From Chloroflexota bacterium (lineage in GTDB: Bacteria; Chloroflexota; UBA6077; JACCZL01): 58,820 nucleotides of DNA. The translations under genes were made by a program, and so were the position numbers. Below are positions 1-8,621 of the stretch, piece by piece. The notes beneath the pieces were generated by a model. That model was not told where the DNA came from and did no database searches. It saw only the letters and a list, made by a program, of their open reading frames with translations. How positions within the stretch are numbered: position 1 is the first letter of the stretch; every line of letters starts with the position of its first letter. The stretch spans positions 1-58,820 of the forward strand of contig JADZEM010000081.1 in assembly GCA_020850535.1 (NCBI GenBank). The letters are read 5' to 3'.

Positions 1-32
1 CCTACTACTGCGCCATGGTGAATACGAGGGGT

Positions 33-148
33 GTCATCCCGACCGAAGCGAGGCACGAGCGGAGCGGAGGGATCTTCTCCGGCCACACACCAGGTCCACC
101 GGGGAAGATCCCTCGACTTCGCTCCTTCGTCGCTTCGCTCGGGATGAC
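33..148. repeat. Family B hairpin repeat, CCCGACC subtype
   Basis: An imperfect inverted repeat begins GTCATCCCGACCGAAGCG and ends CGCTTCGCTCGGGATGAC, with inner arms around GGGATCTTC and GAAGATCCC. It lies beyond the 3' end of the first membrane gene. A sister copy with the same ends is at 33020-33135, and related hairpins with GTCATCCTGAGC ends occur at 14282, 20153, 21836 and 41402. No coding signal is seen in it. It is seen directly as an intergenic repeat that could fold in RNA or DNA. Confidence 0.8.
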
Positions 149-181
149 GGATACGCCCATCAGCTTCATCGTGGTCGTGTA

Positions 182-802
182 CTACGCGCGCCGTCGGAGA
201 TTGAGCAGGGCCAACCCGCTGAAGGCCGCCAGCGCCAGCCCGGCCAGCGCACCCACGACGACACGCTCCTCGCCGGGATCAGGCAGGCTCGCCAGGACGC
301 GCCCGCCGAACCAGCCGACGACCAGCATGTTCAGGCTCAGCGCCAGCAGCGCGTGGAGCGGCGCCAGGAACGATGCACCGTGCCAGGAGCGGTGCAGCAC
401 CCACCACTGCGTCAGGCCGGCCACCATGCCACCGAGGGCTGGCGAGAGCCGGAACACGGCGTCCCGATCCAGAACGATCCACGGAGCGATCCATCCGATC
501 GTCATCACCGTCAGGAAGAACGCGATCAGGTAGAACCAGAGCGAGCTGATCCCCAGGACGACCGCCGCGACGGCGATGACGGTCGGCTTCTTCGAGGTTG
601 GCGCGAGCGGACGGAGCAGCAGCGTCTGCATCGCGCCGATGGCGACGGGATACCAGAATGCCCAGTAGACTGCCTGCGCCTGAGGTGTTGCCCGGGCGTT
701 GACCACCAGCACGGCCAGCAGCGCGGCGTGGGTCGCCAGCCAGAGCGTGACCAGCGGCCGGCTCACGAGCGGCCGAACGTCTCCACTTCCCGCCAGCATC
801 AT
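182..802 (-). CDS. Multi-pass membrane protein, N-type half unit
   Basis: The 206-residue protein has about six hydrophobic segments and no recognised enzymatic motif. Its sequence parallels the first half of the protein encoded at 1538-2902: LSPALGGMVAGLTQWWVL here against LTPALTGALAGLVQAWVL there, and a similar first segment (LWLATHAALLAVLVVNAR against IWFGVNAAVLAGICALNV). It is the last of three same-strand membrane genes and starts 51 bases after the preceding stop. Function is unknown. A role as a small integral membrane subunit is only an inference from hydrophobicity. Confidence 0.7.
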   Translation of the reverse strand: MMLAGSGDVRPLVSRPLVTLWLATHAALLAVLVVNARATPQAQAVYWAFWYPVAIGAMQTLLLRPLAPTSKKPTVIAVAAVVLGISSLWFYLIAFFLTVMTIGWIAPWIVLDRDAVFRLSPALGGMVAGLTQWWVLHRSWHGASFLAPLHALLALSLNMLVVGWFGGRVLASLPDPGEERVVVGALAGLALAAFSGLALLNLRRRA

Positions 803-853
803 CCAGGGCCGCGCCTCCTCATCAAGCTCAACGGATTGCGCTGCGCCCGAGGG

Positions 854-1516
854 TCACGCGGGAGCCGCTGCGCCTCGGGCGGCCAGCAGGCACAGGGTCG
901 CTGCGCCGAGGAGCAGGGCGGCGGCCAGGCCACCAATCGCTGCCCCCGCGACGGTCACAAACACCAGAATGGCCATCGGGCCGAGGCTGCCAGCGGGCGA
1001 ACTGAACAGCAGGAACGGAAGCCACCGATGCGACGTGAGCAGGATCGGCGGCGCGAGCGTGTGCGCCAGCAGGAAGCCCACCGCCACACCGTGACGGCGG
1101 ACCGCCCCGCCGAGCAGCCGGCGCTGCACCACGCCGAGGCCGAGACCAGCGCCGGCCGCTGGCGTCAGGATGACCGTGTCCAGGGCGTCAGACGCAAGCT
1201 CAGCAGAGACCAGACTCAGGAGCAGTACCAGTGCAGTGGCGCACGCGGCCGCGATCAGGCCGCCGACGGCTGGCACGACGATGGACGGCAGCAGCCACCC
1301 CCGTCCCAGCGAACGCGCCGAATGCGTCCCCGGCCGCAGGATGAGCGCCTGGAGCACGCCGAAGGTGGGGCCGTAGCCGAGCGCGCCGAGCAGGAGCATC
1401 GTGCCTGCGGAGGATGCCGCCACACTGGTCAGGCTGGCGAGGATCATATGGCCGAGCAGCCACGCCACTGTGAGCACGCTCAGACGCGCGCCCCCAGCGG
1501 GCGTCACGGTGGACAT
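854..1516 (-). CDS. Multi-pass membrane protein, C-type half unit
   Basis: The 220-residue protein is strongly hydrophobic with about six predicted membrane segments. It matches the second half of the 1538-2902 product: GALGYGPTFGVLQALILRP here against GLLGYALTVGLLQALLIGP there, followed by similarly spaced segments. It follows that gene by 21 bases, so the two are probably cotranscribed. No catalytic or transport signature was recognised. Together with 182-802 it supplies free-standing versions of both halves of the upstream gene, in reversed order. Confidence 0.7.
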   Translation of the reverse strand: MSTVTPAGGARLSVLTVAWLLGHMILASLTSVAASSAGTMLLLGALGYGPTFGVLQALILRPGTHSARSLGRGWLLPSIVVPAVGGLIAAACATALVLLLSLVSAELASDALDTVILTPAAGAGLGLGVVQRRLLGGAVRRHGVAVGFLLAHTLAPPILLTSHRWLPFLLFSSPAGSLGPMAILVFVTVAGAAIGGLAAALLLGAATLCLLAARGAAAPA

Positions 1517-1537
1517 GCCTCACAGTATCTCACACCG

Positions 1538-2902
1538 TCACGCGGCGAGCTGCATCGGCGTGTCCTGGGCTGGCCGCTCGGGGCGGACCATCAGCCAGAG
1601 CGCTCCGCCCACCAGCAGCGCGACCACCAGCCCCGCCACGCCGGCCCCGGCCACCGCGTAGACCGACCGATGCACCAGCAGCGCCCCACGCACTCCCTGG
1701 TGACCGGGCGACACGAGCAGCAGCCCGTGGGTGATCCCCATCAGGACGAGCGGCGCCAGCGCCTGCGCGAGCAAATACAGCCCGCTCCAGCCCGGGCCGC
1801 GGCTGTACGAACGGATGCGCCGCCACTGGAGCCAGCCCAGCGTCAGGCCCACACCCGGGAACGTCGTGACGGCCAGGTACGGCGACAGAATCGGGAAGCC
1901 GGCCGGCGAGTGGCCCACCGGTGACGGGATGAGGTGGATCATCGCCGCCGCCGTGAGGAGCCCCAGCCCCAGAATCAGGGACGGGATGCCGGCCAGCGGC
2001 GGCAGCACTGCAAGGCACATGACGCGGACTTCCGTGAGGCCGGTGTCGCCGCCGAGCCACGGTCCAATCAGCAGCGCTTGCAGCAGCCCGACCGTCAGCG
2101 CGTAGCCGAGCAGGCCGAACAGCGGCGACTGCGGCACGCTGGGAATGATGGCGTTCAGCACCACCAGCAGCAGCACATGCGCGCCGAGCCACAGCCCGAC
2201 GATGAACGCATCGGGCCGCTGGGCAAGGTCACGGGGCGGCGGTGGCTCCGTCGTTGTGCGCGCAGACGGCAGGTCAGGCTGTGGCTCGAGGCGGCGCAGC
2301 ACAAGCCAGATACCTGCCGCCACGCCCAGGCCCAGCAGCGCGCCGGGCGCGAGCCGCATCGGATCCCAGAGGTCACGGGTGGTCATGAACAGGCCTGGCA
2401 CGCCCGTGAACAGGCCAGCAGCGATGCACCCCACCAGTGTGGCGAGGATTGCGTGGCCGCCCACCAGCAGGATCGTGCGCTGCCAGTACGGACGGAGCAC
2501 CCAGGCCTGCACCAGCCCGGCCAGCGCACCGGTCAGGGCCGGCGTGAGGAACGGCAAGATCTCGTCGCTTCGCGGGATGAGGCGAAAGAACACCTCGAAG
2601 ACGAGAAACAGCAGCAGCACGGCCACCATGTAGAGCGGCAGCCAGAGGAGGCCGACGACGACCGGCGCGCAGGCGACGATCCACGGTCGGCGCGACCCTG
2701 GCGTCACCGAGCGCAGCGCGACGACCTGGGCCGGGACCAGGACCACCGCGTAGGCTACCCCGATGAACACCACCAGCGAGTAGGCATCCCGAACGTTGAG
2801 CGCGCAGATGCCCGCCAAGACGGCCGCGTTGACGCCAAACCAGATCGACCAGAAACGACCACCGTGAGGAACTGCCGGGGACAGATGCCGCGGATGCATC
2901 AT
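1538..2902 (-). CDS. Large multi-pass membrane protein made of two related halves
   Basis: The start at 2902 is preferred over an upstream ATG at 2956 because a GGAGG motif lies nine bases before it; this gives 454 residues. Residues roughly 10-225 and 245-450 each form a six-segment membrane unit joined by a charged, proline-rich linker (EPPPPRDLAQRP). The halves share a weak common plan: a short helix, an AY/GY..V..LQAL-like segment, then a G..LG..QWR or GALAGLVQAW-type segment. The next two genes are single-unit homologues of the second and first half. No family name or substrate can be assigned. This looks like a lineage-specific membrane family expanded by duplication. Confidence 0.7.
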   Translation of the reverse strand: MMHPRHLSPAVPHGGRFWSIWFGVNAAVLAGICALNVRDAYSLVVFIGVAYAVVLVPAQVVALRSVTPGSRRPWIVACAPVVVGLLWLPLYMVAVLLLFLVFEVFFRLIPRSDEILPFLTPALTGALAGLVQAWVLRPYWQRTILLVGGHAILATLVGCIAAGLFTGVPGLFMTTRDLWDPMRLAPGALLGLGVAAGIWLVLRRLEPQPDLPSARTTTEPPPPRDLAQRPDAFIVGLWLGAHVLLLVVLNAIIPSVPQSPLFGLLGYALTVGLLQALLIGPWLGGDTGLTEVRVMCLAVLPPLAGIPSLILGLGLLTAAAMIHLIPSPVGHSPAGFPILSPYLAVTTFPGVGLTLGWLQWRRIRSYSRGPGWSGLYLLAQALAPLVLMGITHGLLLVSPGHQGVRGALLVHRSVYAVAGAGVAGLVVALLVGGALWLMVRPERPAQDTPMQLAA

Positions 2903-3008
2903 CAGTGTGCGCCTCCGTGATAGGAGAACGCTCTTTCGACCGGGGAAGTGTCGCAATGTCGGCGCGGGCGACCGTGGCCCGCGCCTGACGCACGGTCGTC
3001 AGGGGTCA

Positions 3009-3144
3009 GTGGTCAGCAGCCTGCCGACGTCAGGCGGCCTGCACCTTGCCCGGTCCGCCCCAGTTGCAGAGACCGATGGCGAGGTGGTCAGCAGCCTGCC
3101 GACGTCAGGTGGCCTGCGCCCGACCGCGGGCCGCCTGACGTCGG
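3009..3144. repeat. 34-bp direct repeat pair with a 16-bp hairpin
   Basis: A 34-base sequence beginning GTGGTCAGCAGCCTGCCGAC occurs at 3009-3042 and again at 3084-3117 with one difference. The second copy also pairs with a reverse arm at 3129-3144 (GGCCGCCTGACGTCGG), forming a 16-bp stem with one G-T pair around a 14-base loop. The hairpin lies seven bases beyond the stop of the cupin gene on the minus strand, so it could end that transcript, although no T tract follows. Confidence 0.7.
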
Positions 3145-3150
3145 CGGTTG

Positions 3151-3795
3151 CTACGGGCGGTCGGCCGCTCGCGGCGCGAGGTCGTTCCAGGCGTTCGTCA
3201 TGGCGTCGAGCCGATCGTGGCTGGCGCGGACGTGCGCCCACAGGCCATCCATCGCGGCGACGACGCCGGCCTGGTCATCAGCCTCGGCAGCTGCCGTGAG
3301 CGCCGCGATACCCTGCTCGTGGGCCGCGGCAGCCGCCCGCACGGTCTCGGCGAACTGGCGGAACGCCTGGAGCTGGCGCTCGGCAAGCTCGACGGTCGGG
3401 ACGCCGGCCACCCGGTCCGGCTGATCGAACGAGCCGGGCGGATTGTAGCGGGGCGGCAGCTGCTCGCCCGTCTCCTGGTCGTAGTGGGTGTGGGTCGGCT
3501 CGACGTGCGGCGTCACCGAGAGATACATCGTCATCGGGACGGTACCCGGGTTGCTGGCCTGATGCATCTGATGCGCCCAGGCTACGCACATCTGCCCGGG
3601 CAGGAGCCGCTCGGTCTGCCCGTCGATCTCCATATCGCAGATGCCTTCCAGAATCAGGAAGATCTCGTGCCCGAGATCGTGGCTGTGGCGTCGGGCCACC
3701 TCGCCCGGCTCCATCTTGAGGAAGCGGCTCCGAATCCGCGAGGTGAAGAACAGACTCTTGACATCGGTACGGTAGTCGAACACCTGATACGGCAT
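3151..3795 (-). CDS. Cupin-domain protein
   Basis: This 214-residue protein carries a single cupin barrel at about residues 25-105, with the metal-binding first motif (HSHDLGHEIFLILEG) and the second motif (GQMCVAWAHQMHQ). A helical C-terminal tail of about 90 residues follows. The ATG at 3795 is chosen over a GTG at 3801 because the GGAG motif overlaps the latter and sits five bases before the former. Cupins of this layout bind a metal and small carboxylic or sugar ligands; the substrate is not visible. It lies beside a Gfo/Idh/MocA oxidoreductase on the same strand, which suggests sugar-derivative metabolism as an inference. Confidence 0.75.
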   Translation of the reverse strand: MPYQVFDYRTDVKSLFFTSRIRSRFLKMEPGEVARRHSHDLGHEIFLILEGICDMEIDGQTERLLPGQMCVAWAHQMHQASNPGTVPMTMYLSVTPHVEPTHTHYDQETGEQLPPRYNPPGSFDQPDRVAGVPTVELAERQLQAFRQFAETVRAAAAAHEQGIAALTAAAEADDQAGVVAAMDGLWAHVRASHDRLDAMTNAWNDLAPRAADRP

Positions 3796-3869
3796 GGTCA
3801 CTCCGACGCTCGCGGTGCGGATTCTCCATCATTTCGTTCGCCGTGTTGCCGAGGCCGACGCAGGCGGGG

Positions 3870-4958
3870 TCAGCGGTTCAGGTACGCCAGGATGATGTCG
3901 CGGGTCAGGGCGATATCGTCGCGGGCGTCTCGGCCGGGCGTGATCGGCTGGCGGCCCGCCAGGATACTCTCACGGAAGTGCCGGATCTCGATCTTGAACG
4001 GGTTGTCGTGCCAGGCGTACCCCTTCGTCCAGGGCGTCCCGTCTTCGTCCATGCCCTTGACCGTGACGTGGGTCGGCAGGCCACGCGAGAACCCGGTCGG
4101 GAACGACACGATCACCCGATCCCGCGAGCCGTACACCTCGAACGTTTCGTCGAAATCCTGAAGCTCGGGCAGGTCAACCCAGCTCACCACCGCGCGGATG
4201 TCGCCCGCGTACTGCAGCACGATGGTGATCGCCCGGCCGCCGCCCCAGATCTCCGTCGAAACGACGCGCTCGGGCGGTCCGAAGCAGCCGTACAGGTTAC
4301 CAAGGTCGTGAATCAGGCTGCCGAGCACCAGGCTGAACGCCTGGACGATGTCGTCGGGCGCCGAGGGCAGGCCGAGCGCTTCGGCCACCAGCCGGCGATG
4401 CTCCGCCCGCACGGCATCCCGCGCGCCGGGCGGGAAATCGTCGAACGTGTGCAGGTTGAACTCGGCGAGGTGCAGCGAGTTGTCGGGATGCAGGTGGTTG
4501 ACCTGGATGAACCTGACATCCGGGATCGCTTTGATCCGCGCCTGTGCGAACTGGTAGGCCGGCTCGTGCCGCTTCATGTAGCCGACCTGGAGGATCACGC
4601 CGGCCCTCTCGGCGGCAGCGACCATCGCGTCAGCCTCGGCGACGGTCACGCACATCGGCTTCTCGACGAACACATGCTTGCCGGCCTCGGCGGCGGCGAT
4701 GCTGGCCGGGGCATGCGTCCCAGACGGACAGACGATCACCGCCTCGACATCCGAGGCCAGCAGGTCGCGATAGTCCTGGAACTGGCGTTCCGGCGAGACG
4801 CCGTACTCCTGGCCCAGCCGGGCCATCAGGCCCTTTGAGAGGTCGCAGAGCCCCGCGATCTCGAAGTCATCAGGCAGCTCACGGAGATGCGGAAGGTGCT
4901 GAACCTGGGCGATGGCGCCACAGCCAATGATGCCGATCTTCAACCGGGTGCTGGCCAC
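3870..4958 (-). CDS. Gfo/Idh/MocA family NAD(P)-dependent oxidoreductase
   Basis: The 362-residue protein opens with a Rossmann motif (IGIIGCGAIAQ), an acidic residue after the second strand (GLCDLS) and the family EKP signature (VFVEKPMCV). The C-terminal half is the usual alpha/beta dimerisation and substrate domain. GTG at 4958 is taken as start because GAGGAGG lies six bases upstream; a longer reading frame to 5018 adds an unlikely arginine-rich leader. Such enzymes oxidise or reduce sugars, inositols or their derivatives. The substrate is unknown. The gene lies 74 bases upstream of the cupin gene and may share its transcript. Confidence 0.85.
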   Translation of the reverse strand: MASTRLKIGIIGCGAIAQVQHLPHLRELPDDFEIAGLCDLSKGLMARLGQEYGVSPERQFQDYRDLLASDVEAVIVCPSGTHAPASIAAAEAGKHVFVEKPMCVTVAEADAMVAAAERAGVILQVGYMKRHEPAYQFAQARIKAIPDVRFIQVNHLHPDNSLHLAEFNLHTFDDFPPGARDAVRAEHRRLVAEALGLPSAPDDIVQAFSLVLGSLIHDLGNLYGCFGPPERVVSTEIWGGGRAITIVLQYAGDIRAVVSWVDLPELQDFDETFEVYGSRDRVIVSFPTGFSRGLPTHVTVKGMDEDGTPWTKGYAWHDNPFKIEIRHFRESILAGRQPITPGRDARDDIALTRDIILAYLNR

Positions 4959-5109
4959 ACTCGTCCTCCTCGACGACCGGCCGGTGCGGCTTCGCGCAGG
5001 GAAGCCCGCGACGGCCACGCGACGGCCTCGCCGCCGCGGCCAGAGGATAGCCCGGCGGGCACGGCGAGCGCGTCAGCATGGCAGTCGCGGTGGCCGTAGC
5101 GCGAGGGCG

Positions 5110-6144
5110 TCAGACCGTCGCGGCGACAGACGGCTCGGGACGGCCAATCCCGTCAGCATGCAGGCCACCCACCGCCTCGGCCACGATCTCCAGCGAGCGC
5201 ACTCGCGCCGCGTGGTCCCAGATCGCGCTGACCAGCATCAGCTCACTGGCCCCTGTCTGCTGGACAATCCGCTCCAGGCCCGCCCGCACCGTCTCCTTCG
5301 AACCGACGATGGCGTACTGGAGCTTGTGCATCACCTGCGCCTTCTCCTGCAGGGTCCAATAGCTGTCGATGTCGTCGGTGGGCGGCGGCAACTGGCCCCG
5401 GGTGTTTCGCAGCTGGTTGGTGCTGGACTGCAGCGTTGAGGTGAACAGGTGCTGGGCCTCGGCGTCCGTCTCAGCCGCGACGACGGGCAGGCCGACCATC
5501 GCGTACGGCTGCTCGAGCTGCACGGACGGCTTGAACCGCTGCCGGTAGAGGTCGAGCGCCTCCATCAGCAGGTCCGGCGCGAAGTGCGAGGCGAAGGCGT
5601 AGGGCAGTCCGAGGATGCCCGCCAGCTGCGCGCCGTAGGTACTGGACCCCAGAATCCAGAGCGGCACGTTGGTGTCGGCGCCGGGGACCGCCTGGATGAT
5701 CTGGCCTTCCTGCACGGACCCCATCAACGCCTGAAGCTCCTGCACGTCGCGTGGGAAGTTCTCGGCGGCCATCGGGTTCCGGCGCATCGCGCGGATCGTG
5801 TAGCCGTCCGTGCCGGGCGCCCGCCCCAGCCCGAGGTCGATGCGGCCCGGATAGAGCGATTCGAGCGTCCCAAACTGCTCGGCGATCACGATGGGCGAGT
5901 GGTTCGGCAGCATGATGCCGCCTGAGCCGACCCGGATCGTCTTCGTGCCACCGGCCAGGAACCCGATCACGACGGAGGTCGCGGCACTGGCGATGCCCGG
6001 GCTGTTGTGATGCTCGGCCACCCAGTAGCGCGTGTACCCGAGCCGCTCGGCGTGCCGCACGAGGTCGAGGCTGTTCTGGAGGGCATCACCGGGCGCGGAG
6101 CCACGTGGGACCGGAACCAGATCGAGGATGGAGAGGGGGACCAT
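5110..6144 (-). CDS. LLM class flavin-dependent oxidoreductase
   Basis: This 344-residue protein belongs to the bacterial luciferase-like superfamily. It has the N-terminal strand motif ([10 protein letters not shown]), the [14 protein letters not shown] block near residues 41-54, and the [12 protein letters not shown] phosphate/flavin loop near residue 105. These are typical of the MsnO8/YhbW-like group, which uses reduced FMN (or F420) to oxidise small organic molecules. The TIM barrel is complete and of normal length. Neighbours do not define a substrate. It is separated by about 150 bases from the Gfo/Idh/MocA gene and is probably an independent unit. Confidence 0.85.
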   Translation of the reverse strand: MVPLSILDLVPVPRGSAPGDALQNSLDLVRHAERLGYTRYWVAEHHNSPGIASAATSVVIGFLAGGTKTIRVGSGGIMLPNHSPIVIAEQFGTLESLYPGRIDLGLGRAPGTDGYTIRAMRRNPMAAENFPRDVQELQALMGSVQEGQIIQAVPGADTNVPLWILGSSTYGAQLAGILGLPYAFASHFAPDLLMEALDLYRQRFKPSVQLEQPYAMVGLPVVAAETDAEAQHLFTSTLQSSTNQLRNTRGQLPPPTDDIDSYWTLQEKAQVMHKLQYAIVGSKETVRAGLERIVQQTGASELMLVSAIWDHAARVRSLEIVAEAVGGLHADGIGRPEPSVAATV

Positions 6145-6308
6145 GCAGGCATCTCCACACCGCCATGGCGGTCGTCAGGATTTGGTCAGGCTATGGGCGT
6201 CGGCAGTTTCGCGCGTACCTCTCACCACAACACGATTCGCGGAGCCGATATTTCGCACGGACGATTGGGGCGGGGCTGGCGCGCATGCCGCCCGACGTCG
6301 GTGCGAGA

Positions 6309-6599
6309 TCAGCCGCCGCCGCGGAAAAGGCGCGGCGCAAGCCGGGAGAGCATCCCGCGCACCTCGTCGGGATCGCCGGTGACGCGCAGGCGGACCTGGC
6401 CGCTGCTCAGACCGCCGATCCGGTAATCCTCCAGCTGCGTGAGCGTCGCCTGCCAGCCGTCGCCGTCGACGATGTCTTCGTCAGCGCCGGCCGCGCCGTC
6501 GCCACGCTCACGCGTCGTACCGCCGAGGTCTTCCAGGTAGCCGCACAGCAACCAGCGTGGCATCCCACGCAGCACGCGCTCGTGGACGGCGTCACTCAT
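6309..6599 (-). CDS. Small protein beside MoaD-like gene, possibly DUF1952/MoaD-associated
   Basis: A 96-residue soluble protein whose ATG at 6599 follows GGGAGG by six bases. It has a short helical start (VHERVLRGMPRWLLCGYLEDLG), an acidic centre, and a C-terminal stretch (GQVRLRVTGDPDEVRGMLSRL) that reads like a small alpha/beta fold. It lies 48 bases downstream of the MoaD-like gene on the same strand, so the two likely form an operon. The position recalls the MoaD-associated C-terminal domain (DUF1952) of Thermus-type proteins, but that match is tentative. Function is unknown. Confidence 0.6.
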   Translation of the reverse strand: MSDAVHERVLRGMPRWLLCGYLEDLGGTTRERGDGAAGADEDIVDGDGWQATLTQLEDYRIGGLSSGQVRLRVTGDPDEVRGMLSRLAPRLFRGGG

Positions 6600-6647
6600 T
6601 GTCGGCCTCCCTCGCGCTCACCCGGCCCTCCACCCGGCCCTCGCACG

Positions 6648-6926
6648 TCAGCCTCCCCCGACCGGCGGAAAGACGTCGATCTTGTCCTGCTCGCGCAAGG
6701 GCGTCTCCATGCCAGCCGTCAGGTACGGCGCGTCGCGCCCGTTGACCATGACGTGAACGTGGCGGGCCAGCTTCCCATCCCGATCGAGCAACTGCGGCCC
6801 GAGCGCCGGGTACCGCTCGATCATCTGCGTGACGAAGCCCCAGACGGTCAACCCGTCGTACCAGTCAACGTCCACGTGCTTGCCGCCGACCGCCTGTCTG
6901 AGCGTCGCGTGAAACCGCACGTCCAC
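6648..6926 (-). CDS. MoaD/ThiS-type ubiquitin-fold sulfur carrier protein
   Basis: The 92-residue product has the beta-grasp pattern of MoaD: VDVRFHATLRQAVGGK, a helix with VTQMIERYPAL, then VMVNGRDAPYL, and the terminal PPVGGG that presents the diglycine tail for adenylation and thiocarboxylation. GTG at 6926 is chosen because GGGAGG precedes it by seven bases; the longer frame to 6965 lacks a ribosome site. It could serve molybdopterin synthesis or another sulfur-transfer reaction. No MoaE, MoeB or other cofactor gene lies in the window, so its pathway is inferred only. Confidence 0.8.
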   Translation of the reverse strand: MDVRFHATLRQAVGGKHVDVDWYDGLTVWGFVTQMIERYPALGPQLLDRDGKLARHVHVMVNGRDAPYLTAGMETPLREQDKIDVFPPVGGG

Positions 6927-7039
6927 TCGATACCCTCCCAGGGTCCCGTCGCCGCAGCGTCTCACGCTCGACTAGAAGCAATCGTACCGAGCGCGCGCCC
7001 CGCCCGACTACTGTGGCGACCGGCACACGGCAACATGCG

Positions 7040-7166
7040 CGTCGCAGCATGCACGATGTCTGGTCCCACCCGCGAGTCGCTCCGCGAACTGTGACAGGCT
7101 GATCTACTCGCCGGCCGCATCTGGCAGAGTAAAGTGGGGGGCGCGGTCGCCGACACGCAGAGGCAT
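7040..7166 (-). pseudogene. Remnant of a peroxiredoxin (AhpC/TSA) gene
   Basis: From an ATG at 7166 the minus strand reads MPLRVGDRAPHFTLPDAAGE, an excellent match to the start of thioredoxin-fold peroxiredoxins, then meets a TAG at 7104-7106. In the same frame the next residues are ISLSQFAERLAGG, which continue the family pattern (dGe-ISLSqF) before similarity fades. No catalytic cysteine motif (P..T..C) was found downstream in any frame. No ribosome site precedes it. I read it as a decayed gene start between the MoaD-like gene and the divergent MFS gene. Confidence 0.55.
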
Positions 7167-7215
7167 GGGACGGTAGTATCCGATCCGTGGGTGACGCGCA
7201 GGGGAGCGGGCAGGC

Positions 7216-8535
7216 GTGGATGTGACACCTGAAACAGCGGGCGGGCCACACGCGGCGCGCCCGGCGAGCCAGAGCGGGACCGGCCAGCGCATCTCGCCGC
7301 TGGCCGTCGCAAGCTGGGTCTCCTACGACCTTGCCAACACGATCTTCTCGTTCAACATCGTCTCATTCTTCCTGCTCCAGTGGGTCGTCAACGACATGGG
7401 CGGCAAGGACGGCAACTACGGCCTTGCCAACAGCCTCTCGATGGGGCTGATGTTCGTCACGGCCCCGCTGATCGGCGCGATCTCCGATCAGGCCGGCCGC
7501 CGGATGCCGTATCTGGTCGGCACCACGCTCGCCTGCATCACCTTCACGCTGCTGCTGGGGCAGGGCGGCCTCTGGGTCACCCTCGCGTTGTTCGTCTTCG
7601 CGAACTACTTCTACCAGGCAGGCCTCGTCTTCTATGACGCCCTCTTGCCCGTCGTCAGCACGCCGGAGACGCGCGGCCGGATCGGCGGGCTTGGGGTGGG
7701 CGTCGGGTACGTCGGATCGTTCATCGGCATCGGGACGGGCCTGCTGCTGGTGGCCGACAACGCCCCGGTGCCGCCGCTGATCTTCCAGGTCACCGGCCTG
7801 CTCTTTCTGGCGTTCGCCGTGCCGTGCTTCCTGTTCGTCCACGAGCCGAAGCGCCTCGACACGCAGCCGCTGAGCATGCGGACGCTCAAGGCGGCCGTCT
7901 CCGAACTGTCCCACACCGTTGGGCGGGTGCGCCACTATCCGGGCCTGGGGCGCTTCCTGTTTGGCCGCATGTTCTACGCCGACGCCGCCAACACGCTGAT
8001 CGCGTTCATGGGCATCTACATCACCAACGAGATCGGCTACAGCAAGAGTCAGAGCCAGCTGCTGCTGCTGGCGGGCATCGTGGCAGGGATTGTCGGCGGC
8101 CTCGGGTGGGGACCGATCGTCGACAAGCTCGGGGCGAAGCGGACCCTCGACATCATCCTCTGGCTGTGGCTCGTCGTGTTCGGGCTGGTGGCCGCCATCG
8201 GGGCGTTCGATCTGCCGGGCTGGCTGTTCTGGATCGCCAGCCCGGTGGCCGGCATCGCGCTGGGCGGCACCTGGACCGCCGACCGTCCGCTGATGCTCCA
8301 ATTGGCGCCGCCGCGCTACCTGGGCCAGTTCTACGGGCTCTACTCGATGGTCGGGCGGTTCGCCGCCATCACCGGGCCGCTGCTCTGGTGGCTGGTGGCG
8401 GACTACCTGGCGCTCGGCCGCCCGATGGCCGTGCTGACGCTGGCCGTGTGGATCGTCGTGTCGTTGGTCATCTTGCGCGGTGTCCCGAACACTCCGCACA
8501 CCTGGAGACCGGAAGACCTGCCCGTCTCCGCCTGA
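7216..8535 (+). CDS. MFS transporter, UMF1/Atg22-like
   Basis: A 439-residue integral membrane protein with about twelve transmembrane segments. After a short polar leader it has the family start VASWVSYDLANTIFSFNIVS, an MFS loop 2-3 motif (GAISDQAGRRMPYLVGT) and a long central loop around LSHTVGRVRHYPG. This pattern fits the UMF1/Vps22-like branch of the major facilitator superfamily, in which bacterial members are proposed exporters of amino acids or small metabolites. GTG at 7216 follows GGGGAG by about nine bases. It is transcribed away from the MoaD-like gene. Confidence 0.8.
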   Translation: MDVTPETAGGPHAARPASQSGTGQRISPLAVASWVSYDLANTIFSFNIVSFFLLQWVVNDMGGKDGNYGLANSLSMGLMFVTAPLIGAISDQAGRRMPYLVGTTLACITFTLLLGQGGLWVTLALFVFANYFYQAGLVFYDALLPVVSTPETRGRIGGLGVGVGYVGSFIGIGTGLLLVADNAPVPPLIFQVTGLLFLAFAVPCFLFVHEPKRLDTQPLSMRTLKAAVSELSHTVGRVRHYPGLGRFLFGRMFYADAANTLIAFMGIYITNEIGYSKSQSQLLLLAGIVAGIVGGLGWGPIVDKLGAKRTLDIILWLWLVVFGLVAAIGAFDLPGWLFWIASPVAGIALGGTWTADRPLMLQLAPPRYLGQFYGLYSMVGRFAAITGPLLWWLVADYLALGRPMAVLTLAVWIVVSLVILRGVPNTPHTWRPEDLPVSA

Positions 8536-8621
8536 GCGCGCCCGTCGCGTTGCAGCCGGGCCTGAAACCTGTATCGTCGCCCTGCTACACTGCCCGCGCG
8601 CAACGTCGCAGGGAGGATCAG

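Noticed and set aside
353-1924. Plus-strand 523-codon frame across the membrane genes
   Set aside because: Arg/Gln/Pro-rich translation typical of antisense frames; the minus strand gives coherent membrane proteins.
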